Shown here: positions 1 through 5,856 of the stretch, in pieces
Numbering within the stretch: the first letter of the stretch is position 1
Layout of the letters: every line of letters begins with the position of its first letter
From: Chitinophagaceae bacterium
GTDB lineage: Bacteria; Bacteroidota; Bacteroidia; Chitinophagales; Chitinophagaceae
Length of the DNA: 15,164 nt
Direction of reading: 5' to 3'
Assembly: GCA_020846105.1 (NCBI GenBank)
Contig: JADLEN010000274.1
Span: 1 to 15,164, forward strand
Notes under the pieces: generated by a model
Told to the model about the DNA's origin: nothing
Databases searched by the model: none
What the model saw: only the letters and a program-made list of their open reading frames with translations
Made by a program: the position numbers and the translations under genes

Positions 1-2428
1 AGCCCATTACCATAAGTATCGTACCTGCCCATACAAGGTTGATGTGAGGGAACATTATTGCTTTCAATACCACCCAACGTTTGGTTTGCGACACTTCTTT
101 TATTTGTATTTCGGCTTTGTTTTCCTCGGGTATTATTTTGCCAAGGCGCACTATAGCACCAATACTTGCAGTGGTGGTGTCGTCTATATGATTTTCAAAT
201 TGGTCTCGGATAAAATATAGTGGGGCAAGGTCATTCTGTTTGCCATCAAGGTTATAAACTTCTATCATTGCCGATACTGAAATATCACCCTCTTTTGCCT
301 TATAATATTGGTTGTCCACATTGGTGTTGAAACCTTTGAAAATTAAAAATGCTTTGCTCAGGTATATGGTGTCGCCTTTGGCAAGCCTGAAATTTTTAAA
401 GGTGTCTGTCTCGCTGGCATTAGCTTCGTTGGGCTTACCACTTACTGAGTTTACATAGGTAAAAATGTCCTTGTTCCAATAATGTTTAGAAGACGGATTG
501 GCACTCAATCCTTCTTGCCCTTTGGGGTTGATAAATGCATCTGGGAATAGCATAAAAGATTCTACTACTTTGTTGGTGGCAGAGTCTTTGCGCTCAAACA
601 ATACTTTGTAAAAGGTTCGTGGGTCGCTGCTCGAAACCGAGTCGCCTTGATAAGTAGCCCAATAATCGCTAAGTGCTACAGGCACACCTTCGTACAACAT
701 CACATTCTCTTGGCTTTCTTTCACTGCTTCGCGCATGTCTGTTTTGCCAATGGGCAATATGCCACCTAAGGTATTTAGCGAAATCACTTCTTTTTTGTGA
801 CCAGTAATAAGCACACCCATAATGAGTACGCCAAAACCAAAATGCGACAATGAAGGGCCCATTTTTTTTAGTGATTTCTGTACACTAAATGCGTAAAACG
901 AGCTTGCAACTATGGAAAAACTAGCACAAAATAATAGCACTATAAATTGCCATCCTGTAATAGATTGACTAACGCCTACCACCACAGATAGTATTATCGA
1001 CAAGCCAATAACAATAGAAAACTTTTTGATTAGGTTTTGTAATTGTGTTTGCTTGTATTTTAGGTACAATGCACCACCCGAGAATAGGGTTATAAACATT
1101 ACCACCCATATTTGAATATTGTTGTAATGCGCTACAGGGTCTACCGGTGGGGCTACATCTTTGCCCGTTATCCACTTGGCTAGTGGCGACCATACTGGAA
1201 TCGAGGTGCTAATAGATATTTGTAAAGCAGAAAGTAAAATAATAAAGGAGCCAATAAACATCCAAAATTCACGAGTCCACAATGGCTCTTCAGATTTTAC
1301 AAGCGGCATCGTTTTTCTACGATAGATAATAAACCCAAAACCCAAAGTCATTACAATGGCTATAAAGGTGAGCAGTTGCCAAAATAAAGATGAGCCTTCG
1401 CCTGTAAATGCATGTACCGAAGTGTCGCCAAGTACGCCTGTGCGGGTAAGGAAGGTAGAATACCAAATGCCCGTATAGCTCAGTGCATAAAAGAAGAAAG
1501 TAATCATCAGGCTGCGGCCAGTAGCCCTAAAAATGAGCAAAGTATGCAGCGCGGCTACCATCAGCATCCAAGGTACCAAAGACGCATTTTCTACAGGGTC
1601 CCATGCCCAAAAGCCACCAAAATTTAATGATTCGTAAGCCCAAGCGCCACCCATCATTATACCCAAGCCTAGCACACCACCCGAGAACAATGACCAACCC
1701 AAAGTAGGTTTTATCCATTCTTTGTAATCGCCTTTCCACAAGGCGGCTACTGCCAGCGAAAATGGTATAAGCGTAGAAGCGAAGCCTAAAAATAATATCG
1801 GGGGATGTATCACCATCCAATAGTTTTGCAGCAATACATTTAGTCCGTTGCCGTCGTTAATCTGGCTCAGATAGTCTGCTTGCTGAAAAACAGGTGCTGT
1901 TTGGAAATAATCTCTAAGCAATAAGAATGGTGAGGTGCCTATTTGTATACCGCCGGGCAGGTAAATACCCAATATGGTAGTGGCTAGGCAAGCTTGTACT
2001 ATAGAAACCACCGTCATAGCGCGGCTTTCTAGCGCCTTGGCTTTAAACATTAGCACCAAACCTAGGATGCCGTGCCAAAACGACCAAAGCAAGAAACTAC
2101 CCTGCTGCCCTTCCCAAAAGCAAGACAGAAGATACTTCATATTCAAGCTCTTGTCTGAGTGGGCATAGGCGTAGTGGTACTCAAAAAGGTGGTTGGTAAT
2201 AATATAATACAGCGTAAAAAATACGGCAATGATAGCAGCAGTGTGGATGATAAAACTGTTTCTTGCAATGGCCAGCCAGCGCAGGCTTTCTTGTTCGTTT
2301 TGTTTTTCTTTTCGTGACGCTTGGAAATATGCAAATGCACTGAGCAAAGAACCTATAAATGATAGAATAACAAAGAAATGACCTAAATGCCCTGGCAGCA
2401 ATTGCTCGCCGATAAATACTGTTTGCAA
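1..2428 (-). CDS. ccmF: Cytochrome c maturation heme lyase CcmF (3' end outside window)
   Basis: CcmF is the inner-membrane heme-handling protein that, in Ccm (system I) assembly, takes heme from holo-CcmE and attaches it to apocytochrome c on the periplasmic side. The translation shows IGEQLLPGHLGHFF at residues 6-19, the family block WEGQQGSFLLW at 105-115, NYWMVIHPP at about 202-210, and the tryptophan-rich heme motif FWAWDPVENASLVPW at about 273-287, among many membrane helices. The C-terminal part has a large soluble loop (AFINPKGQEGLSANP) and a last helix around FPHINLVWAGTI at the left edge. The frame stays open for 809 codons, about the usual Bacteroidota length, so only a short tail should be missing. 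An in-frame TAA lies at 2441-2443 and the first in-frame ATG is codon 97, so I place the start at TTG 2428; ATT codons at 2434 and 2440 are the alternatives. It lies 74 bases downstream of ccmE on the same strand. Confidence 0.94.
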   Translation of the reverse strand, partial: MQTVFIGEQLLPGHLGHFFVILSFIGSLLSAFAYFQASRKEKQNEQESLRWLAIARNSFIIHTAAIIAVFFTLYYIITNHLFEYHYAYAHSDKSLNMKYLLSCFWEGQQGSFLLWSFWHGILGLVLMFKAKALESRAMTVVSIVQACLATTILGIYLPGGIQIGTSPFLLLRDYFQTAPVFQQADYLSQINDGNGLNVLLQNYWMVIHPPILFLGFASTLIPFSLAVAALWKGDYKEWIKPTLGWSLFSGGVLGLGIMMGGAWAYESLNFGGFWAWDPVENASLVPWMLMVAALHTLLIFRATGRSLMITFFFYALSYTGIWYSTFLTRTGVLGDTSVHAFTGEGSSLFWQLLTFIAIVMTLGFGFIIYRRKTMPLVKSEEPLWTREFWMFIGSFIILLSALQISISTSIPVWSPLAKWITGKDVAPPVDPVAHYNNIQIWVVMFITLFSGGALYLKYKQTQLQNLIKKFSIVIGLSIILSVVVGVSQSITGWQFIVLLFCASFSIVASSFYAFSVQKSLKKMGPSLSHFGFGVLIMGVLITGHKKEVISLNTLGGILPIGKTDMREAVKESQENVMLYEGVPVALSDYWATYQGDSVSSSDPRTFYKVLFERKDSATNKVVESFMLFPDAFINPKGQEGLSANPSSKHYWNKDIFTYVNSVSGKPNEANASETDTFKNFRLAKGDTIYLSKAFLIFKGFNTNVDNQYYKAKEGDISVSAMIEVYNLDGKQNDLAPLYFIRDQFENHIDDTTTASIGAIVRLGKIIPEENKAEIQIKEVSQTKRWVVLKAIMFPHINLVWAGTILMVMG

Positions 2429-2461
2429 GAAAATGAAAATTTAGTACTCAGTTATGAATAA

Positions 2462-2488
2462 GCCCGATAGCCTTGTGCCTTATCGAGC
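2462..2488 (-). other. Hairpin between ccmE and ccmF
   Basis: GCCCGATA (2462-2469) and TATCGAGC (2481-2488) form an 8-bp stem with one G-U pair in the minus-strand RNA and an 11-base loop. No U-run follows directly, so it is a poor intrinsic terminator. It may be an intercistronic stability or attenuation element, or chance. Confidence 0.35.
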
Positions 2489-2502
2489 TGGTATTGTCCT
2501 TA

Positions 2503-2898
2503 TTAGCTAGCGTTGCCCACTGCTATTTGGTCGTTTTTGTATTTGCTTGGGCACTTCATTTGTATTTGTGTACAGCGAAAAGTTTCACCTTCCATAGTGC
2601 CTTTCATCACTATCTGTTCCGACTTCTCAATATCTGTAGGCTTTGCCCCGTTGAAAATTACTTTTTTCACTTTGCCTGATTTGTCGGCCACCATAAAATC
2701 ACAATGGTTGGGGTCTGTTACAGGGTCATAGTTTACCTTACGGTCGCCGTGCAATGTACCTATTACATGAAACTGTTTGCCAGGGCTTTGCGCAGCAGTA
2801 CCAAAGGTTTCGTAAGTGCTAAAGTCGCCAAACATAGATACAATTACAGCCACTGCGGCTACTACTAGTACCAATAAAGCTATATGGGTCTTTTTCAT
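2503..2898 (-). CDS. ccmE: Cytochrome c maturation heme chaperone CcmE, cysteine (CxxxY) type
   Basis: CcmE is a membrane-anchored periplasmic chaperone that binds heme covalently and passes it to CcmF. The 131-residue product has an N-terminal anchor (about residues 6-23) and an OB-fold-like body with VIGTLHGDRKV (45-55), DFMVADKSG (67-75), VIFNGAKPTDI (80-90), VMKGTME (97-103) and FRCTQIQMKCPSKY (107-120). In most proteobacterial CcmE the heme attaches to a histidine in an HxxxY motif. Here the same place reads C116-P-S-K-Y120, the cysteine variant known from archaea and Desulfovibrio-type (system I*) CcmE. The tail after Tyr120 is only 11 residues. It is the first gene of the unit: a Bacteroidota-type promoter lies 40 bases upstream, and the next gene upstream is divergent. 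ATG start at 2898; ccmF follows on the same strand. Confidence 0.95.
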   Translation of the reverse strand: MKKTHIALLVLVVAAVAVIVSMFGDFSTYETFGTAAQSPGKQFHVIGTLHGDRKVNYDPVTDPNHCDFMVADKSGKVKKVIFNGAKPTDIEKSEQIVMKGTMEGETFRCTQIQMKCPSKYKNDQIAVGNAS

Positions 2899-2937
2899 AA
2901 AAAAATATTAAGCGTTGCTTCTCAATCAATGTAGGCA

Positions 2938-2966
2938 CAAAGGTACCCTTTTGTTTGCTGCGCAAA
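2938..2966 (-). promoter_or_regulatory. Promoter of ccmE-ccmF
   Basis: On the minus strand TTTG (2966-2963), 17 bases, then TACCTTTG (2945-2938) match the Bacteroidota -33/-7 consensus TTTG-N-TAnnTTTG. The predicted start near 2934 leaves a leader of about 35 bases before ccmE. A second TAACTTTG (2970-2963) overlaps the -33 box but has no TTG at the right distance upstream. Confidence 0.7.
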
Positions 2967-2980
2967 GTTAATCCTTTCTA

Positions 2981-3009
2981 TTGTCGGATTGATTTTAGTT
3001 TTACTTTTG
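2981..3009 (+). promoter_or_regulatory. Promoter of the ureohydrolase gene
   Basis: TTG (2981-2983), 18 bases, then TACTTTTG (3002-3009) match the Bacteroidota consensus. The ATG follows 31 bases after the -7 element. It is back to back with the ccmE promoter inside the 142-base divergent spacer. Confidence 0.6.
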
Positions 3010-3040
3010 GCAATATTTTACAAAAACAAAGTTTTCGCAA

Positions 3041-4099
3041 ATGTCACAAGATGCTGCCCATTTCGACCCCAACTCTGTAGGGCTCAAGACCAATAATATT
3101 TTCGGCCTACCATTTTCTATCGACGAGTCGGCACTAGTGCTGCTACCCGTACCTTGGGAGGTCACCGTGTCTTACCGCAACGGCACCGCCCGTGGCCCCG
3201 AAAACATTTTTAAAGAATCTTTACAAATAGACCTCTACGACGCCGACCTACCCGATACTTGGAAAAACGGCTACTACATGCTTGCCGAGGACAAGAACAT
3301 CCGCAAAAAAAGCAACTACCTGCGCCAATGCGCCGAGCTCATTATCACCTGCCTCTCAGACGGCGGCGATGTGACCTGCAACCAACAGCTAGCAGGCAAG
3401 CTGCAAGAGGTAAACGAGGGCACCACTATGATGCGCGACTGGGTACAAGAAATGACAGGCACCCTCTTGCGCCAAGGCAAGCTTGTGGGCCTAGTAGGTG
3501 GCGACCACAGCACACCCCTTGGCCTCATCCGCGCCATAGGCGAGCAATACCCTAGCTTTGGCATCTTGCAGATAGACGCCCACGCCGATCTACGCAACGC
3601 CTACGAAGGCTTCAAATACTCACACGCATCCATCATGTACAATGTGCTGCAAGAAGTACCCCAAATGTCCAAGCTAGTACAGGTGGGCATTCGCGACTAT
3701 TGCGACGAGGAATTAGATGTTATCAAAAGCCAGCCAGACCGTATCCATACTTTTTTCGATAGCGCCATCAAAGAGCGCCAATACATGGGCGACACTTGGC
3801 ACCACATTTGCCAAGACATTGTAGCTGCCTTGCCACAGCATATCTACATCAGTTTCGATATAGACGGGCTAGACCCCAAGCTATGCCCAGACACTGGTAC
3901 GCCCGTACCCGGCGGTTTCGAGATGGAACAAGTCTTTTACCTTTTCAAAACCATACACAATAGCGGTAAAAAAATTATCGGATTCGACCTCAACGAAGTG
4001 TCTTGCGGCGAGCACACCACCGATGGTATAGATGCCATAGTAGGCGCCCGCGTGCTTTACAAAATGTGCAACTACCTTACGGCTAGCAAAGACCGCTAA
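3041..4099 (+). CDS. Agmatinase/arginase-family ureohydrolase (dimanganese)
   Basis: This is a ureohydrolase: the family hydrolyses a guanidinium group to release urea (agmatine to putrescine, arginine to ornithine) or, in formiminoglutamase members, formamide. All dimanganese-site motifs are present: GGDHS at 153-157 (ligand H156), DAHAD at 179-183, SHASIMY at 194-200 preceding the catalytic loop, DIDGLDP at 273-279, PVPGGFEMEQ at 288-297, and FDLNEV with E319. The 352 residues exceed a typical 300-residue arginase because of an N-terminal extension and an insertion at about 85-140. Substrate cannot be read from sequence: Bacteroidota members are usually called agmatinase family, and no speA or hut gene lies nearby to decide. 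The start ATG 3041 is well placed after the promoter. The gene is markedly GC-richer than its neighbours (36 of 60 bases at 3361-3420, against 24 of 60 at 4201-4260), mostly from C-ending codons. Confidence 0.9.
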   Translation: MSQDAAHFDPNSVGLKTNNIFGLPFSIDESALVLLPVPWEVTVSYRNGTARGPENIFKESLQIDLYDADLPDTWKNGYYMLAEDKNIRKKSNYLRQCAELIITCLSDGGDVTCNQQLAGKLQEVNEGTTMMRDWVQEMTGTLLRQGKLVGLVGGDHSTPLGLIRAIGEQYPSFGILQIDAHADLRNAYEGFKYSHASIMYNVLQEVPQMSKLVQVGIRDYCDEELDVIKSQPDRIHTFFDSAIKERQYMGDTWHHICQDIVAALPQHIYISFDIDGLDPKLCPDTGTPVPGGFEMEQVFYLFKTIHNSGKKIIGFDLNEVSCGEHTTDGIDAIVGARVLYKMCNYLTASKDR

Positions 4100-4112
4100 G
4101 CCCAATATTACA

Positions 4113-4143
4113 TTTGGCCGCTGCGGTTTAAGGTATATTTTTG
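4113..4143 (+). promoter_or_regulatory. Promoter of the DUF3817 gene, nearly abutting its start codon
   Basis: TTTG (4113-4116), 19 bases, then TATTTTTG (4136-4143) are an excellent match to the Bacteroidota consensus. Only four bases separate the -7 element from ATG 4148, so the transcript probably starts at or next to the start codon, which would make the mRNA leaderless or nearly so. Confidence 0.7.
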
Positions 4144-4147
4144 CAGT

Positions 4148-4444
4148 ATGAAAAAGGACACGCTTACCAAATGGTTTCTGATTATTGGCAAAATAGAAGG
4201 CTACAGCTACCTCGTTCTATTATTTATAGCTATGCCGCTAAAATATTTTCTGGACCGTCCTGAGTGGGTGCGCCCTGTAGGCTCGGCGCATGGTGTATTG
4301 TTTGTAAGCTTCGTTATTTTATTGGCCATGATGTTTTTCAAAAGCAAGCTCACGTTCCTCAATTCGGTATTCGCTTTCTTGCTATCGCTAGTACCATTTG
4401 GCACTTTTTTCTTAAAAAAACTGGTAGCAAGGCAACAAGCATAG
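4148..4444 (+). CDS. DUF3817 family integral membrane protein
   Basis: This 98-residue protein has three predicted membrane helices (about residues 8-30, 45-63 and 68-90). It carries the DUF3817 signature: a glycine and acidic residue in helix 1 (GKIEGYSYL, 14-22), then PLKY (30-33), then VGSAHGVLF (44-52) with a conserved histidine, and VPFGTFFLKK (82-91) at the end of helix 3. The family is widespread in bacteria, sits in the cytoplasmic membrane, and its function is unknown to me. It has its own promoter directly before the ATG, so it need not depend on the upstream ureohydrolase gene, which ends 48 bases before it. The length is normal for the family and nothing suggests truncation. Confidence 0.82.
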   Translation: MKKDTLTKWFLIIGKIEGYSYLVLLFIAMPLKYFLDRPEWVRPVGSAHGVLFVSFVILLAMMFFKSKLTFLNSVFAFLLSLVPFGTFFLKKLVARQQA

Positions 4445-4529
4445 TTTGCACGAAAAAATCAATTAACAATCATGACCTGCCCATGTTTTTATAATCTTTT
4501 TTATTGCACACTCCCCCCATCCAAAACCT

Positions 4530-5423
4530 ATGAAAAGTGCTGTTTTACTGATACTCTTTACTACTGTGATTTTGATAAATGCCAAAGCACAAACAGTGTT
4601 TGCTCCGCCCAATTCGGTGTGGCATTATGGGTTCTCTAATTCTGATGGCGAGGTAGGTTTATTTTATCATAAATACCAAACCGAAAAAGACACGATTTTC
4701 GAAGGGCATTTATGTTCGAAAGTGACTGGAAACAGCCATACTGCCACAGGCTCTGTACCACTACAAACGCAATATTTATATACGGCAAACGATACCGTTT
4801 TTTACTTCAACTTCAACTTTAATAAATTTCTTGCCCTTTATGTGTTTGATGTAGCCAAAGGCGATACGCTAAAATTTCACGTACCCTTTATTTTTACCAG
4901 CTTGCCCGATACTTTTAGGGTAGTGGTAGATACTGTTTACAACATTGCCGTAGATGGTATATTACTGAGAACTGTCAAAACCCGCAGTCTCGACCATTTT
5001 GCACTTTATACCTATATCGAACGTATTGGTTGTTATACTTTTATTGGCCACCAATTTGCCTATTTTGTTGGCGGCTCCTACTATCTTAGTTGTTATCAAG
5101 ATGGTGATATAGACACAATCTTTACTGACAAGGATTGTGATTACCTAAAGCCAACAAGCATTGCTGGCCAAGCGTTGAAGCCCAATCTAAAAATATCGCC
5201 CAATCCATTTGCCGACAAGTTGCAAATAGATATTGACCCAAATATCAAAAAATACAGCATAGCAATACACGACCTTACGGGCCGTACTGTGCTTGCCATC
5301 CAGCCTACCAATGGTGGCAAGCACCTACTCCAAACTAGCCATTTACCCAATGGTTTTTATTATCTACAAATTAGTAGCCCCAACCTTCAAGTGCCTTTTT
5401 ATCAGAAAATACTGAAACAATAA
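4530..5423 (+). CDS. Secreted protein of unknown function with T9SS sorting domain
   Basis: This 297-residue protein starts with a Sec signal peptide (residues 1-20, hydrophobic core VLLILFTTVILI, cleavage likely after AKA) and ends with a type A T9SS C-terminal sorting domain. The domain starts at about 219 with ISPNPFADKLQI, continues with IHDLTGRTVL (246-255) and LPNGFYYLQI (272-281), and closes with KILKQ. Type IX secretion cleaves such domains and anchors the cargo at, or releases it from, the cell surface. The middle part (about 25-205) is beta-rich and aromatic, with repeated DTV/DTL/DTF/DTI turns and cysteines at 62, 168, 188 and 203. I recognise no enzymatic motif, and similar proteins in this phylum are annotated only as T9SS sorting-domain proteins. 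No clear promoter of the phylum type lies in the 85 bases before the gene, so it could be co-transcribed with the DUF3817 gene. Confidence 0.85.
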   Translation: MKSAVLLILFTTVILINAKAQTVFAPPNSVWHYGFSNSDGEVGLFYHKYQTEKDTIFEGHLCSKVTGNSHTATGSVPLQTQYLYTANDTVFYFNFNFNKFLALYVFDVAKGDTLKFHVPFIFTSLPDTFRVVVDTVYNIAVDGILLRTVKTRSLDHFALYTYIERIGCYTFIGHQFAYFVGGSYYLSCYQDGDIDTIFTDKDCDYLKPTSIAGQALKPNLKISPNPFADKLQIDIDPNIKKYSIAIHDLTGRTVLAIQPTNGGKHLLQTSHLPNGFYYLQISSPNLQVPFYQKILKQ

Positions 5424-5665
5424 ATCTGCTGCAAATAGCATCCCTGCGCTACTTATTACCTTAATATAACTACACGCGGCTCTCCAAAGTTTGCAACTTT
5501 CACCCTTGTTGGTGCATGATTCACACAAAAACATGTGGTTATACTAGGGCGGGGCTGATGATAGGGTAAATAATGTTGAGATAAATTTATTACTTAGATA
5601 CTAAAGCGATTAGTCACAAAAAAACTTCCAAAAATTGATTTGTGTCGGAAATGTGTCGGAATGAT
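5424..5665. other. Gene-free spacer after the T9SS cargo gene
   Basis: No credible reading frame was found. It contains a small inverted repeat, AAAGTT-TGC-AACTTT (5486-5500), and near its right end the tandem 11-base repeat listed separately. No intrinsic terminator for the upstream gene is evident. It might hold worn remnants of an inserted element, but nothing here proves it. Confidence 0.4.
5641..5662. repeat. Tandem 11-base repeat near tRNA-Asn
   Basis: TGTGTCGGAAA (5641-5651) is followed at once by TGTGTCGGAAT (5652-5662), ten of eleven bases identical. It lies just beyond the terminator of the tRNA-Asn gene. tRNA 3' flanks are common integration sites, but no second copy of the tRNA end and no integrase are present in the window. 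Confidence 0.6.
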
Positions 5666-5701
5666 AAAAACAAAAAGGGTTTCAATTGCTTGAAACCCTT
5701 T
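5666..5701 (-). terminator. Intrinsic terminator of tRNA-Asn
   Basis: A perfect 12-bp stem AAAGGGTTTCAA/TTGAAACCCTTT (5701-5690 with 5685-5674 on the minus strand) with a 4-base loop is followed by TTGTTTTT. It lies 10 bases past the tRNA 3' end. Confidence 0.9.
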
Positions 5702-5711
5702 ACTGTTGTTG

Positions 5712-5785
5712 CTCTCCCTTCAGGACTTGAACCTGAGACCCTCTGATTAACAGTCAGATGCTCTAACCAACTGAGCTAAGGAAGA
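5712..5785 (-). tRNA. tRNA-Asn (anticodon GTT)
   Basis: The 74-base cloverleaf folds fully on the minus strand: acceptor TCTTCCT pairs with AGGGAGA (one G-U), D arm GCTCAGTTGGTTAGAGC, anticodon stem TCTGA/TCAGA around loop CTGTTAA with GTT, and T arm TCAGG-TTCAAGT-CCTGA. The discriminator base is G at 5712 and CCA is not encoded. It has its own promoter and terminator. Confidence 0.96.
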
Positions 5786-5809
5786 ATCTTTTTCCCCGTT
5801 TTGGGATTG

Positions 5810-5839
5810 CAAAAATAGTAAAATTTCCATTCCTGCAAA
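5810..5839 (-). promoter_or_regulatory. Promoter of tRNA-Asn
   Basis: On the minus strand TTTG (5839-5836), 18 bases, then TATTTTTG (5817-5810) match the Bacteroidota consensus. The predicted start is about 20 bases before the mature tRNA 5' end. Confidence 0.75.
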
Positions 5840-5856
5840 ATTTATTTCTAGTTTTT

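Noticed and set aside
1527..1820. A 97-codon minus-strand frame
   Set aside because: It lies inside ccmF in another frame; the ccmF frame there encodes the conserved WDPVEN region.
5486..5500. AAAGTT-TGC-AACTTT considered as a terminator or IS end
   Set aside because: The stem is only six A/T-rich base pairs with no U-run and no partner repeat within the window.
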